In this document: in pieces, positions 45,600 through 57,345 of the stretch
Numbering within the stretch: position 1 is the first letter of the stretch
Layout: each line of letters begins with the position of its first letter
Origin: Mycobacterium sp. SM1
GTDB taxonomy: Bacteria; Actinomycetota; Actinomycetes; Mycobacteriales; Mycobacteriaceae
DNA length: 64,000 nucleotides
Assembly (NCBI RefSeq): GCF_018361265.1
Contig: NZ_JAFLNH010000002.1
Coordinates: forward strand, 620,001 to 684,000
Direction: 5' to 3'
Position numbers and translations under genes: made by a program
Notes under the pieces: model-generated
What the model saw: only the letters and a program-made list of their open reading frames with translations
The model's database searches: none
What the model was told of the DNA's origin: nothing

Positions 45600-47144
45600 T
45601 CACTGCAGCTGGTAGCGCGGGAACACGCCCGTGGGCGGCGGCAGGACCGTGCCGGGCGCTAGGCGCTCCCCAACCGCGGCGAAGGTCCGCCGTTCGGCGG
45701 GCTGACCGAGCAGATCCAGCAGTTTGCCCGCCGACTCGGGCATGACGGGCTGGATCAGCAGCGCCGCGATACGCACCACCTCGCAGGTGGTGTAGAGCAC
45801 CGTGCGAAAGCGCGCCTGATCGGCCTCGGACTCGCTCTTGCGCAACACCCACGGCTGCTGCGCGGAAAAGTATTTGTTGGCGGCGCCGAGCATCAGCCAG
45901 ATCGCCTCCAGGGCCAGATGCAGTGCCTGAGCATCGTAATCGGCGCGCACCCGCTGCAGCAGGCCATCCGCGGTGGCCAGCAATTCCTTATCGTCACTGG
46001 AGAACTCACCGGGCGCGGGGACGATTCCGTCGAGGTTTTTGGCCACCATCGACAGCGACCGTTGCGCCAGGTTACCCAGCTCATTGGCCAGATCGGAGTT
46101 GATCCGAGTGATGATCGCCTCGTCGCTGTAGCTGCCGTCTTGCCCGAAGGGGACCTCCCGCAACAAGAAGTAGCGGACCGGGTCTACCCCGAACCTCTCG
46201 ATCAACGCCACCGGGTCGATGACGTTGCCCACCGACTTGCTCATCTTCTCGCCCCGGTTGAGCAAAAATCCGTGAGCGAAAACCCTTCGTGGCAGCTCAA
46301 TTCCCGCCGACATCAAAAACGCCGGCCAGTACACCGCATGAAACCTGATGATGTCTTTGCCGATCATGTGCAGATCAGCGGGCCAATAGCGGCAGAACAG
46401 CTCCGAGTCGGTGTCGGGGTAGCCGACCCCGGTCAGATAGTTGGTGAGCGCGTCCACCCACACATACATCACGTGCTCGGGATGCCCGGGCACCGGCACC
46501 CCCCAGTCGAACGAGGTCCGGGAGATGGACAGGTCGCGCAACCCCCCGGAGACGAAGCTGACCACTTCGTTGCGCCGCACCTCGGGCGCGATGAAATCGG
46601 GGTTGGCCGAATAGTGGGCCAGCAGCTTGTCGGTGTATGCCGAGAGCCGGAAGAAATAGGTCTGCTCCTCGGTCCAGGTCACCGGGGCGCCGGTTTCGGT
46701 CGCCACCCGGGTGCCGTCGTCACGCAGCCTGGTTTCGGATTCGACGAAGAACCGCTCGTCACGCACCGAGTACCACCCCGAGTAGGTGTCCAGGTAGATG
46801 TCGCCGGCGTCGGCCATCCGCCGCCAAATCGCTTGGGAGGCCCGGTAGTGGTCGGGATCGGTGGTGCGGATGAAGCGATCGAAAGAGATGTTCAGCCGCT
46901 CCTGCAGGCGCTGAAACACATCCGAGTTGCGCCGGGCCAACTCGGTGGTGGGCAGGCCCTCGGCGGCGGCCGCCTGCGCGACCTTGAGGCCGTGCTCGTC
47001 GGTGCCGGTCTGAAAGCGCACGTCGAAGCCGTCGAGCCGCTTGAACCGGGCGATGGCATCGGTGGCGATGTATTCATACACGTGTCCCAGGTGTGGCGCG
47101 GCATTGGGATACGTGATCGCGGTGGTGATGTAGTAAGGCCTCAT
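45600..47144 (-). CDS. metG: Methionyl-tRNA synthetase
   Basis: Class I aminoacyl-tRNA synthetase, 514 residues from ATG 47144 ([21 protein letters not shown]). The HIGH-equivalent PHLGH and the KMSKS loop ([16 protein letters not shown]) are present. The connective peptide lacks the zinc cysteines found in some forms, placing it in the short bacterial type. A GTG two codons upstream is possible. It is divergent from tatD, with only a few bases between the two starts, so the promoters overlap. The usual mycobacterial gene name is metS. Confidence 0.96.
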   Translation of the reverse strand: MRPYYITTAITYPNAAPHLGHVYEYIATDAIARFKRLDGFDVRFQTGTDEHGLKVAQAAAAEGLPTTELARRNSDVFQRLQERLNISFDRFIRTTDPDHYRASQAIWRRMADAGDIYLDTYSGWYSVRDERFFVESETRLRDDGTRVATETGAPVTWTEEQTYFFRLSAYTDKLLAHYSANPDFIAPEVRRNEVVSFVSGGLRDLSISRTSFDWGVPVPGHPEHVMYVWVDALTNYLTGVGYPDTDSELFCRYWPADLHMIGKDIIRFHAVYWPAFLMSAGIELPRRVFAHGFLLNRGEKMSKSVGNVIDPVALIERFGVDPVRYFLLREVPFGQDGSYSDEAIITRINSDLANELGNLAQRSLSMVAKNLDGIVPAPGEFSSDDKELLATADGLLQRVRADYDAQALHLALEAIWLMLGAANKYFSAQQPWVLRKSESEADQARFRTVLYTTCEVVRIAALLIQPVMPESAGKLLDLLGQPAERRTFAAVGERLAPGTVLPPPTGVFPRYQLQ

Positions 47145-47170
47145 CGACACTCCACCCTATTGTGTGCGGG

Positions 47171-48031
47171 GTGAGTTCTGATCGGTCCGGTAGCCGAGAA
47201 CCGCCGCCCCTCCCGGAGCCGGTGACGCCTTTGGTCGACGCGCATACCCACCTCGACGCATGCGGCGCCCATGACGCCGACGGGGTGCGCGCCATCGTCG
47301 ACCGCGCGGCGGCGGCGGGTGTCGTCGCGGTGATCACCGTCGCGGATGACTTGACCTCGGCGCGCTGGGTGACCCGGGCCGCCGACTGGGAGCCGCGGGT
47401 CTACGCCGCGGTGGCACTGCACCCCACCCGTGCGGACGCGCTCACCGACCCGGCTCGCGCCGAGATCGCGCGATTGGCCGCCCATCCACGGGTCGTCGCG
47501 ATCGGCGAGACCGGGATGGACCTGTACTGGCCGGGTCGGCTCGAGGGCTGCGCACAGCCGGATACGCAGCGTGAGGCCTTCGCCTGGCATATCGACCTGG
47601 CCAAGCGCACCGGCAAACCGCTGATGATCCACAATCGCGGGGCCGACGCCGAGGTGCTCGAGGTGCTGCGGTCCGAGGGTCCTCCCGAGACCGTGATCTT
47701 CCACTGTTTCTCGTCGGGTGCCGCGATGGCCCGCGCCTGCGCCGACGCCGGATGGATGCTCAGCCTGGCCGGGACGATCAGCTTCCGTAACGCCCGTGAG
47801 CTGCGGGAAGCCGTCCCGCTGATTCCGGTCGAGCAGATGCTGGTGGAAACCGACGCGCCGTTTTTAGCGCCGCACCCCTACCGCGGCGCGCCCAACGAGC
47901 CGTATTGCCTGCCCTACACGGTCCGGGCGCTTGCCGAGTTGGTGGATCGGCCCGCCGGCGAGTTGGCCGAGATCACCACGGCCAACGCACAACGGGTCTA
48001 TGGGATTGGAACGCCTTTAAGAGATTTTTAA
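47171..48031 (+). CDS. tatD: TatD-family metal-dependent deoxyribonuclease
   Basis: TIM-barrel hydrolase of the TatD family, 286 residues from the GTG at 47171 (a GTG at 47162 is also possible). Metal ligands appear in order: DAHTHLD, GETGMDLY, MIHNRGAD, IFHCFSSG and VETDAPFLAPHPYRG. Members are 3'-5' DNases involved in DNA repair or D-amino-acid quality control. In mycobacteria the gene precedes rpfB and can contribute read-through transcription into it. The stop is followed at once by an AT-rich stretch that starts the rpfB leader. Confidence 0.92.
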   Translation: MSSDRSGSREPPPLPEPVTPLVDAHTHLDACGAHDADGVRAIVDRAAAAGVVAVITVADDLTSARWVTRAADWEPRVYAAVALHPTRADALTDPARAEIARLAAHPRVVAIGETGMDLYWPGRLEGCAQPDTQREAFAWHIDLAKRTGKPLMIHNRGADAEVLEVLRSEGPPETVIFHCFSSGAAMARACADAGWMLSLAGTISFRNARELREAVPLIPVEQMLVETDAPFLAPHPYRGAPNEPYCLPYTVRALAELVDRPAGELAEITTANAQRVYGIGTPLRDF

Positions 48032-50230
<2,199 letters not shown>

Positions 50231-50319
50231 GGGTCCGGGCGCGACCCGGTTCCCTCCGGTGTCGCCCGGCGTGATCGTCACATCGTGTGATCTGGCCGCA
50301 GCGGCGATAGTCTCATGCC

Positions 50320-51279
50320 GTGCCCGCCTCTGACGTAGTCGCCGCCGGCGAGTGGGTGCCCACCGGCTCGGTCACGGTCCGGGTGCCCGGAAAGGTCAAC
50401 CTCTTCCTGGCAGTTGGCGATCGGCGCAAAGACGGCTACCACGAGCTGGTGACGGTGTTTCACGCCGTGTCACTGTTCGACGAGGTCACGGTCCGCAGCG
50501 CCGATCTGCTGGCACTCGATATCAGCGGAGAGGGGGCCGACGAGCTGCCCTTGGACCAGCGCAACCTGGCCTGGCAGGCGGCCGAGTTGATGGCCGGCCA
50601 TGTGGGGCGCGCCCTGGATGTCTCGATCATGATCGAAAAATCCATCCCGGTGGCCGGCGGGATGGGCGGAGGCAGCGCCGATGCGGCGGCAGTGCTGGTC
50701 GCGCTGAACACGCTATGGGAGCTGGGCGTGCCGCGCCGCGACCTGCACGCGTTGGCTGCGCAGCTGGGCAGCGACGTGCCGTTTGCCTTGCACGGCGGAA
50801 CCGCGCTGGGAACCGGCCGCGGGGACCGGCTCGCTACGGTGCTTGCGCGCAACACCTTCCACTGGGTTTTGGCGTTTGCCCACAGCGGGTTATCCACGAC
50901 GGCGGTGTTCAACGAACTCGATCGGCTGAGGAAAACCGGCCATCCGCCGCGGCTTGGTGAGCCCGGGCCGGTGCTGGCAGCTCTTGCCGCAGGGGATCCG
51001 CAGCGGCTGGCGCCGCTGTTGGGCAACGATCTGCAGGCTGCCGCGGTGAGCCTCGCTCCGGAGCTGCGGCGAACCTTGCGTGCGGGCGTAGCCGCCGGTG
51101 CGCTGGCGGGTATCGTGTCGGGCTCGGGGCCAACGTGCGCCTTCCTGTGCCAGTCGGCGACCGCGGCCGTCGATGTCGCGACGCAGCTGTCAGGGGCGGG
51201 GGTCTGCCGCACCGTTCGGGTCGCCAGTGGCCCGGTGCACGGCGCCCGGGTGGTGCCGGCGCCCGTCACCGGGGCGTGA
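50320..51279 (+). CDS. ispE: 4-diphosphocytidyl-2-C-methyl-D-erythritol kinase
   Basis: GHMP kinase of the MEP isoprenoid pathway, phosphorylating CDP-ME. The 319-residue protein shows [24 protein letters not shown] at the N-terminus, the ATP loop [17 protein letters not shown] and the C-terminal glycine motif [18 protein letters not shown] start at 50320, 89 bases after ksgA. Its 3' end meets a VapC remnant on the opposite strand and the left edge of the inverted block. Confidence 0.95.
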   Translation: MPASDVVAAGEWVPTGSVTVRVPGKVNLFLAVGDRRKDGYHELVTVFHAVSLFDEVTVRSADLLALDISGEGADELPLDQRNLAWQAAELMAGHVGRALDVSIMIEKSIPVAGGMGGGSADAAAVLVALNTLWELGVPRRDLHALAAQLGSDVPFALHGGTALGTGRGDRLATVLARNTFHWVLAFAHSGLSTTAVFNELDRLRKTGHPPRLGEPGPVLAALAAGDPQRLAPLLGNDLQAAAVSLAPELRRTLRAGVAAGALAGIVSGSGPTCAFLCQSATAAVDVATQLSGAGVCRTVRVASGPVHGARVVPAPVTGA

Positions 51280-51367
51280 GCCCGGCGGCAGCGGTGCTGC
51301 CCTCCCTCCCGGGCGGCTCAACCAGTAGTTTGCCGAACGCGCTGCTGTCGAAGTAAACGATCGGCAC
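51266..51367 (-). pseudogene. Remnant of a VapC-type PIN-domain toxin
   Basis: Reading minus from GTG 51367 gives VPIVYFDSSAFGKLLVEPPG, the start of VapC toxins with the first catalytic Asp in place. After 33 residues the frame stops, inside the 3' end of ispE, where a normal VapC would continue for about 100 more residues. Upstream on the same strand the frame continues as GSACDLVRDRRRWA, compatible with an antitoxin end, but no complete vapB is visible. The rest of the 316-base gap holds no gene. Confidence 0.55.
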
Positions 51368-51595
51368 CGCCCAGCGGCGTCGGTCACGCACCAGGTCACA
51401 GGCCGATCCTCGAGCACGCCCACATGACGCTGAGCCGGCCAGGCGCCGGCCGAGCGCGGCCGGCTCAGACCTGAGCGGGTCAGCCGCCTCAGCGGCACAA
51501 CGACTGTAGGCAGCGCGGCCGATAGCCTACTTACGGCCTTACGGCGCCGGCCTGCGGACGCGGCGGCGTCGCCGTGCGCGACGCGTCTCCTGCGC

Positions 51596-52243
51596 CTACT
51601 CGTCTTGCAGGCGCGGATCGGCTTCCAGGTGAGTCAGGCCGTTCCAGACCAGGTTGACCAGATGGGCGGCGACCACTTCCTTCTTGGGCTCTCGCACGTC
51701 GAGCCACCACTGCGCCGTCATAGATACCGAGCCCACCAGCGCCTGCGCATACAGGGGTGCCATCTCCGGATCCAGGCCACGGCGGGCGAAGTCACCGGCC
51801 AGGATGGAGCTCACCTGGTTGACCGCGTCGTTGAGCAGGGTGGAGTAGGTGCCCGAACTGATGCCCGCTGGAGAGTCGCGGATCAGAATTCGAAAACCGT
51901 CAGTGCGCTCTTCGACATAGGTCAACAGCGCCAGAGCGACCCGCTCCACCCGCACCCGGGACCGGTTGTTGGTCAGTGACGCCGTGATGCCGTCCAGCAG
52001 CGCCGACATCTCTCGGTCGACCACGACGGCGTACAGGCCCTCCTTGCCGCCGAAATGCTCGTAGACCACCGGCTTGGAGACGTTGGCACGCTGCGCGATC
52101 TCCTCGATGGAGGTCCCGTCGTAGCCGCGCTCGGCAAACAGCGATCGCGCGATGTCGATGAGCTGATGCCGGCGCTCGCTGCCGGTCATCCTGGCGCGTG
52201 GCACACGCACCTGCTTGTCCGGGCCCTTATCCAGCGCAGCCAC
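51596..52243 (-). CDS. TetR-family transcriptional regulator (Rv1019 type)
   Basis: 215-residue one-domain repressor. After a basic start the helix-turn-helix reads [49 protein letters not shown]. The C-terminal ligand-binding domain includes VERVALALLTYVEERTDGFRIL and VAAHLVNLVWNGLTHLE. In M. tuberculosis the ortholog lies between glmU and mfd and reads towards mfd. Here it sits beside ispE on the minus strand. The target and ligand are unknown; the divergent side contains tandem repeats and a tRNA. ATG 52243. Confidence 0.93.
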   Translation of the reverse strand: MAALDKGPDKQVRVPRARMTGSERRHQLIDIARSLFAERGYDGTSIEEIAQRANVSKPVVYEHFGGKEGLYAVVVDREMSALLDGITASLTNNRSRVRVERVALALLTYVEERTDGFRILIRDSPAGISSGTYSTLLNDAVNQVSSILAGDFARRGLDPEMAPLYAQALVGSVSMTAQWWLDVREPKKEVVAAHLVNLVWNGLTHLEADPRLQDE

Positions 52244-52290
52244 GCCCCTCAGCGTATCGGCCGCGCCGAAGGGGTGGTCCGATTTCGCAC

Positions 52291-52438
52291 CACCGGCCCG
52301 CGACGGGCCGGCGTCGTCGCCGGGCGGGGTTGGCTGGTCCGGCTCCTCACCGGCCCGCGACGGGCCGGCGTCGTCGCCGGGCGGGGTTGGCTGGTCCGGC
52401 TTCTCACCGGCCCGCGACGGGCCGGCGTCGTCGCCGGA
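52291..52438 (+). repeat. 57-base tandem repeat, about 2.6 copies (VNTR)
   Basis: Units begin with CACCGGCCCGCGACGGGCC at 52291, 52348 and 52405, exactly 57 bases apart. The third unit is cut at about 52438. Copies one and two differ by single bases near their ends. Each unit contains the perfect hairpin CCGGCCCG-CGA-CGGGCCGG. 57 is a multiple of three, but the location is intergenic, between tetR and tRNA-Gln. Confidence 0.9.
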
Positions 52439-52483
52439 CTAAAGTCACGTCGGAAGATCAGTGGCGCCGCCGCTGATGAGTGG

Positions 52484-52555
52484 TCCGTCGTGGTGTAATC
52501 GGCAGCACATCAGATTTTGGTTCTGAGAGTTCAGGTTCGAGTCCTGGCGACGGAG
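52484..52555 (+). tRNA. tRNA-Gln (anticodon TTG)
   Basis: 72-base cloverleaf: acceptor TCCGTCG pairs with CGACGGA, discriminator G. The anticodon stem TCAGA/TCTGA encloses TTTTGGT, giving TTG for CAA glutamine codons. T loop TTCGAGT. CCA is not encoded. It precedes glmU on the same strand. Confidence 0.97.
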
Positions 52556-52746
52556 CCGGGCTTTCGGGTCGTTGGCGCTGAAGCGGTGAAACTGGCCCGT
52601 GTCACCGGTGCAAAACCGCACCCCCGCGGTGTCATGCCACCATCGGCACACCCAGGTTGCCGCGAATTTTGCCCCCAGCGGGCCGAGGATGACACGCTTG
52701 ACGGCGTGTCGGCGATCACCTGCGCGCCCACGCGGGAGGAGTGCTT

Positions 52747-54243
52747 ATGACGGCTCAGGGTGAGTCGGCGGTGGTGTTGCTGGCGGCGGGCGCGGGAACG
52801 CGGATGCGTTCGGATACCCCGAAGGTGCTGCACACCCTGGCCGGGCGCAGCCTATTGGCCCACGCGTTGCACGCCATCGCCAAGGTAGCGCCACAGCATG
52901 TGGTCGTCGTGCTGGGCGCGGATCACCAGCGCGTCGCTCCCGTCGTCGCCGACTTGGCCCGCACGCTCGGGCGCACCATCGACGTGGCACTGCAGGAGCA
53001 ACCCCTCGGCACCGGGCACGCCGCGCGATGCGGGGTATCGGCCCTGCCGGACGACTATGACGGCATCGTCGTCGTCACGGCGGCCGATATTCCGCTGCTA
53101 GACGCCGACACGCTGGCCGACCTGATCGCCGCGCACGCCGCCCAGCACGCCGCGGTGACCGTGCTGACGACGACCTTGAGCGATCCCAGCGGTTACGGCC
53201 GCATCCTGCGGGGCCCCGGTCAGCGCGTCATCGGGATCATCGAGGATGTCGATGCGTCGCCCTCGCAACGGCAGATCCGCGAAGTCAACGCCGGGGTGTA
53301 TGCCTTCGACGTCGCGGCGCTGCGGTCGGCGCTAAGCCGGCTACGCGCCGACAATGCGCAGCAGGAGCTGTACCTCACCGATGTCATCGCGATCATGCGC
53401 CAAGACGGTCGGCCCGTTCAAGTCCGGCATGTCGACGACAGCGCGCTGGTGGCCGGCGTCAACAACCGGGTTCAGCTGGCCGAGCTGGGCGCCGAGCTTA
53501 ATCGGCGCATAGTGACCGCCCACCAGCTTGCCGGTGTCGCCGTTGTCGACCCGGCGACCACGTGGATCGACGTCGCCGTGAGCATCGGGCGCGACACCGT
53601 GATCCAGCCCGGCACCCAATTGCTGGGCCGCACCCGCATCGGCGAGCGCTGCACCGTGGGCCCGGACACCACCTTGACCGATGTCGTCGTGGGAACCGAG
53701 GCGTCGGTCATCCGCACCCACGCCATCTCGGCGGTCATTGGCGAGCGGGCCCAAGTCGGCCCGTTCGCATACCTGCGGCCGGGCACGGTGCTGGGTGCGG
53801 AGGGCAAACTGGGCGCGTTCGTCGAGACCAAGAACTGCACCGTCGGCACCGGCACCAAGGTGCCGCACCTGACCTACGTCGGGGATGCCGACATCGGTGA
53901 CCACAGCAACATCGGCGCATCCAGCGTCTTCGTCAACTACGACGGCGAATCCAAGCAGCGCACCGTTATCGGCTCCCACGTGCGCACCGGGTCGGACACC
54001 ATGTTCGTGGCCCCGGTGACGGTCGGCGACGGCGCCTACACCGGCGCCGGCACGGTGGTGCGCCGCGACGTTCCCCCCGGTGCGCTGGCGGTGTCCGCCG
54101 GTCCGCAGCGCAACATCGAAGGCTGGGTGCAGCGCAAACGGCCGGGCAGCGCCGCGGCGAAGGCCGCCCGAGATGCCGCCGAAAACGCGCGCGCGGCCAC
54201 GCTACCGACGCCGGGCGAGGAAGATCCGGATCGGTCTCGCTGA
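52747..54243 (+). CDS. glmU: Bifunctional GlcNAc-1-P uridyltransferase / GlcN-1-P acetyltransferase
   Basis: Makes UDP-GlcNAc, the precursor of peptidoglycan and arabinogalactan linkage. The 498-residue protein has the uridyltransferase signature [19 protein letters not shown] and metal-site loop [11 protein letters not shown] at the N-terminus, and a C-terminal left-handed beta-helix acetyltransferase domain with [30 protein letters not shown] and [19 protein letters not shown] 52747 follows GGGAGGA at good spacing; a GTG two codons earlier lies in that site. prsA follows after 90 bases. Confidence 0.96.
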   Translation: MTAQGESAVVLLAAGAGTRMRSDTPKVLHTLAGRSLLAHALHAIAKVAPQHVVVVLGADHQRVAPVVADLARTLGRTIDVALQEQPLGTGHAARCGVSALPDDYDGIVVVTAADIPLLDADTLADLIAAHAAQHAAVTVLTTTLSDPSGYGRILRGPGQRVIGIIEDVDASPSQRQIREVNAGVYAFDVAALRSALSRLRADNAQQELYLTDVIAIMRQDGRPVQVRHVDDSALVAGVNNRVQLAELGAELNRRIVTAHQLAGVAVVDPATTWIDVAVSIGRDTVIQPGTQLLGRTRIGERCTVGPDTTLTDVVVGTEASVIRTHAISAVIGERAQVGPFAYLRPGTVLGAEGKLGAFVETKNCTVGTGTKVPHLTYVGDADIGDHSNIGASSVFVNYDGESKQRTVIGSHVRTGSDTMFVAPVTVGDGAYTGAGTVVRRDVPPGALAVSAGPQRNIEGWVQRKRPGSAAAKAARDAAENARAATLPTPGEEDPDRSR

Positions 54244-54333
54244 GCCGGCTATCGGCCGGTCCGACCGCAAAACCGACACTGGGCTACGTACGATGAAGCG
54301 GTCATCTCGGTGCGACACGGCGGGAGCAGCGCG

Positions 54334-55314
54334 TTGAGCCACGACTGGACCGATAATCGCAAGAACCTGATGCTCTTCGCGGGGCGCGCACACCCCGAGC
54401 TGGCCGAGCAGGTCGCCAAGGAGCTCAACGTCCACGTCACCGCGCAGACCGCGCGCGATTTCGCCAACGGCGAGATCTTCGTGCGCTATCACGAATCGGT
54501 GCGCGGCTGCGACGCGTTCGTGCTGCAATCGCATCCCTACCCGCTGAACAAGTGGCTGATGGAACAGCTGATCATGCTGGATGCGCTCAAGCGCGGCAGC
54601 GCCAAGCGGGTGACCGCGGTCCTGCCGTTCTACCCCTATGCCCGGCAGGACAAGAAGCACCGCGGTCGCGAACCGATCTCGGCGCGACTGGTCGCCGATC
54701 TGCTCAAGACCGCGGGCGCTGACCGGATCGTCACGGTCGACTTGCACACCGACCAGATCCAGGGCTTCTTCGACGGCCCGGTGGATCACATGCGCGCCCA
54801 GAACCTGCTCACCGGCTACCTCAAAGACAACTACACCGGCCACGACATGGTCGTCGTTTCCCCCGACTCCGGGCGGGTGCGCGTCGCCGAGAAATGGGCC
54901 GACGCGCTGGGCGGCGTGCCGTTGGCGTTCATTCACAAAACCCGCGATCCGCGGGTGCCCAACCAGGTCAAGTCCAACCGCGTGGTCGGCGAAGTCAGTG
55001 GCAAGACCTGCATCGTGGTCGACGACATGATCGACACCGGAGGCACTGTCGCCGGTGCGGTGCCGCTGTTGCACGAGGCCGGCGCCGGTGACGTGATCGT
55101 CGCCGCCACTCACGGCGTGCTATCCGACCCGGCCCCCAAGCTGCTCGCCGGATGTGGCGTCCGGGAGGTGATTGTCACCAACACGCTACCGATCGGTGAG
55201 GACAAGCGGTTTCCGCAGCTCACCGTCCTCTCGATCGCGCCGCTGCTGGCCAGCACTATTCGGGCTGTCTTTGAAAATGGTTCGGTTACTGGGCTTTTCG
55301 ATGGAGACGCATAA
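54334..55314 (+). CDS. prsA: Ribose-phosphate pyrophosphokinase (PRPP synthetase)
   Basis: Makes PRPP from ribose-5-phosphate and ATP for purine, pyrimidine, His, Trp and arabinan precursors. The TTG start gives 326 residues, identical in length to M. tuberculosis PrsA, starting LSHDWTDNRKNLMLFAGRAH. Signatures: FYPYARQDKKHRGREPISAR (flexible loop), VTVDLHTDQIQGFFDGPVDH, PDSGRVR and the PRPP-binding VVDDMIDTGGTVAGA. A GTG at 54310 is in frame but not needed. The last ~60 coding bases are markedly AT-richer than the body. Confidence 0.96.
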   Translation: MSHDWTDNRKNLMLFAGRAHPELAEQVAKELNVHVTAQTARDFANGEIFVRYHESVRGCDAFVLQSHPYPLNKWLMEQLIMLDALKRGSAKRVTAVLPFYPYARQDKKHRGREPISARLVADLLKTAGADRIVTVDLHTDQIQGFFDGPVDHMRAQNLLTGYLKDNYTGHDMVVVSPDSGRVRVAEKWADALGGVPLAFIHKTRDPRVPNQVKSNRVVGEVSGKTCIVVDDMIDTGGTVAGAVPLLHEAGAGDVIVAATHGVLSDPAPKLLAGCGVREVIVTNTLPIGEDKRFPQLTVLSIAPLLASTIRAVFENGSVTGLFDGDA

Positions 55315-55329
55315 ATGGAGCCAACGTAA

Positions 55330-55686
55330 ATGCAACCCACGGCAAACGCTACCGTCATCTACCACAATCCCAGATGCAGTACGTCGTGTAAGACTCTGAA
55401 ATTGTTGCAGGACAAAGGATTACAGCCAAAGATCATCGAGTATCTGAAGACGCCGCCGGCACGCGATGAACTGGCCCGGATGATCCGTGACGCCGGTATC
55501 GACGTGCGCGCTGCGGTGCGCAAGCGAGAGCCGCTGTATGCGGAGCTGAACCTGGCCGAGGCGACCGATGACGAGTTACTCGACGCGATGACCCGGCACC
55601 CCATCCTCATCCAACGGCCGTTCGTCATCACAACGAGGGGAACCCGGCTGGCCCGCCCGGTCGACTGCGTCCACGAGATCCTGTGA
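55330..55686 (+). CDS. ArsC/Spx-family arsenate reductase-like protein
   Basis: 118-residue protein of the glutaredoxin-coupled ArsC family. It starts ATVIYHNPRCSTSCKTLKLL with the active-site Cys of the HNPxC motif, plus a second Cys four residues later. IEYLKTPPARDELARMI and RHPILIQRPFVITTRGTRLA are the family middle and C-terminal signatures, with the conserved Arg in IQRPFV. No other arsenic genes are near, so true arsenate reduction is unproved. The first ~100 bases have about 48% GC, well below the surroundings, which hints at later acquisition. No such gene lies between prsA and lpqT in M. tuberculosis as I recall it. The stop overlaps lpqT by four bases. Confidence 0.88.
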   Translation: MQPTANATVIYHNPRCSTSCKTLKLLQDKGLQPKIIEYLKTPPARDELARMIRDAGIDVRAAVRKREPLYAELNLAEATDDELLDAMTRHPILIQRPFVITTRGTRLARPVDCVHEIL

Positions 55687-56432
55687 TCCGCTGTGGCGAC
55701 GGTGCGGGCCGAGACTGTCCCGCGCGGCGGCGGGGCGCGCGGTCCGGCGGCGCGCGGCAGCGCGCCGATCACCCGCCAAGGACACGGGCCGTCCAGTTAA
55801 GCGCGGCCGCCGGCGCGGCACTCGCGCTGACGATGGTCGCATGTGGGCCGAAAACACCTGACTACCAGTCGATCTGGACGACAAGCAGTACCACGACGGC
55901 CACGACGGCGACCACCAGGCCGGTGCCGTTTGCGCAGTACCTGCAAAGCGTGGGGGTATCCGGGGAACAGGTGGATCCCCGCACGTTGACCGACCTGACG
56001 GTGTCGATTCCGACGCCGCCGGGCTGGGAGGCCCGCACCAACCCGAGCATCAAGCCCCAGACGGAGATCATCGCCAAAGGCGACGACCTTCCAACGGCCA
56101 TCCTGATGGTGTTCAGGCTGCGCGGCGACTTCGATGCCGCCGAAGCGGTCAAACACGGCTATGACGACGCCGAGCTGTCCCAGAATTTCCGACGGCTGGA
56201 CGCGTCCACGGCCGCCTTTCACGGCTTTCCGTCGGCGATGATCCAAGGCAGCTATGACCTCGACGGCAGGCGATTGCACACCTGGAGCCGGATCGTCATC
56301 GCGACCGGCTCGCCGCCCGCCAGGCAGCGCTACCTGGTTCAGCTGTCCATCACCACCCTGGCCGATCAGGCTTTCGCTCAGGCCGCCGATGTCGAGGAAA
56401 TCATCCGCGGCTTCAACGTGGCCGCCAAGTAG
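55683..56432 (+). CDS. lpqT: Lipoprotein LpqT (LpqN/LpqT family)
   Basis: 249 residues from a GTG overlapping the arsC-like stop (GTGA). An unusually long basic N-terminus (about 35 residues) precedes the lipoprotein signal VQLSAAAGAALALTMVACGP, with lipobox MVAC. After a Thr-rich linker (TTSSTTTATTATT) comes the LpqN/LpqT domain: LTVSIPTPPGWEARTNPSIK, FHGFPSAMIQGSYDLDGRRL and a final AADVEEIIRGFNV. Family members are secreted or surface proteins without a known enzymatic role. The true start may be downstream, but no good alternative start codon precedes the signal peptide. Confidence 0.9.
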   Translation: MIRCGDGAGRDCPARRRGARSGGARQRADHPPRTRAVQLSAAAGAALALTMVACGPKTPDYQSIWTTSSTTTATTATTRPVPFAQYLQSVGVSGEQVDPRTLTDLTVSIPTPPGWEARTNPSIKPQTEIIAKGDDLPTAILMVFRLRGDFDAAEAVKHGYDDAELSQNFRRLDASTAAFHGFPSAMIQGSYDLDGRRLHTWSRIVIATGSPPARQRYLVQLSITTLADQAFAQAADVEEIIRGFNVAAK

Positions 56433-56634
56433 CGCACCACCGGGCCGCGGTCGGGCCTGGGTAGCGGGTCATCGACACCACATTTCCGCCGTGAACCGCT
56501 GATGCGCTACCCTGTGCGGGCGTCACGGCGAGGGTGAGATCGGCGGTAGCGCCAAGCACCGTTATCGACGGGAACCGGTAGGCCTACGGCTGTCGCCATT
56601 CTCCCCGGGCCAGGATGAACACGGGAGAGACACT

Positions 56635-57333
56635 ATGGCTACATCTGCGGGATCGGCGGGATCTGCGGGATCTGCGGGATCGGCGGGTAAGGCGGCCAAC
56701 CGGCTGAGCGCGTCGGTGCGGACCGAGACCGGCAAGGGGGCGTCGAGGCGGGCGCGGCGCAACGGCAAGATTCCCGCCGTGCTCTACGGTCACGGCGCGA
56801 CCCCCCAACACCTGGAGTTGCCCGCGCTGGAGTTCGCCGCCGTGCTGCGCCACTCGGGCACCAACGCGGTGCTTACCCTCGACGTCGAGGGTAAGCAGCA
56901 GCTGGCGTTGACCAAGGCGCTAGACATCCACCCGATCCGGCGCACCATCCAGCACGCCGATCTGCAGATCGTGCGGCGCGGCGAGAAGGTGGTCGTCGAG
57001 GTGGAGGTCGATGTCGAGGGCGAGGCCGCTGCCGGCACCCTGGTGACCCAGGAGGCCACCAGCCTCGAGATCGAGGCCGAGGCGCTGTCCATCCCCGAAC
57101 GGCTGACGGTATCGGTCGAGGGCGCCGAGCCCGGTACGCAGCTCACCGCGGGGCAAATCCCGCTGCCACCGGGCGCCAGGCTGGTCTCCGATCCGGACCT
57201 GCTGGTCGTTAATGTCGGTTACGCCCCGACCGCCGAGCAGCTCGCGGTCGAGGGCGCCGGCGAGCGGCCCGAGGCCGGGCCGGCGCCCGGCGAGACCGGG
57301 GAAGCCGGGCCCGGCGCAGCCAAATCCGAGTAG
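56635..57333 (+). CDS. rplY: 50S ribosomal protein L25, general-stress (CTC) form
   Basis: Two-domain L25/CTC protein of 232 residues that binds 5S rRNA. After a SAG-repeat N-terminus the 5S-binding domain reads [20 protein letters not shown] and [19 protein letters not shown]. The CTC C-terminal domain includes [20 protein letters not shown] and [20 protein letters not shown]. The acidic Gly/Pro-rich tail is typical of actinobacteria. The repeat of nine bases at the 5' end adds five SAG units and makes this protein longer than usual. pth follows 12 bases later. Confidence 0.96.
   Translation: MATSAGSAGSAGSAGSAGKAANRLSASVRTETGKGASRRARRNGKIPAVLYGHGATPQHLELPALEFAAVLRHSGTNAVLTLDVEGKQQLALTKALDIHPIRRTIQHADLQIVRRGEKVVVEVEVDVEGEAAAGTLVTQEATSLEIEAEALSIPERLTVSVEGAEPGTQLTAGQIPLPPGARLVSDPDLLVVNVGYAPTAEQLAVEGAGERPEAGPAPGETGEAGPGAAKSE
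56643..56687 (+). repeat. 9-base tandem repeat in the 5' end of rplY, five copies
   Basis: ATCTGCGGG and ATCGGCGGG alternate over five contiguous units (T/G variation at one position). They encode SAG five times before the conserved L25 domain. Copy-number change would be in frame. Confidence 0.9.
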
Positions 57334-57345
57334 ACGGTCGCCGGC

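Noticed and set aside
52291..52438. Possible CRISPR array.
   Set aside because: The 57-base units are contiguous without unique spacers and no cas genes are present.
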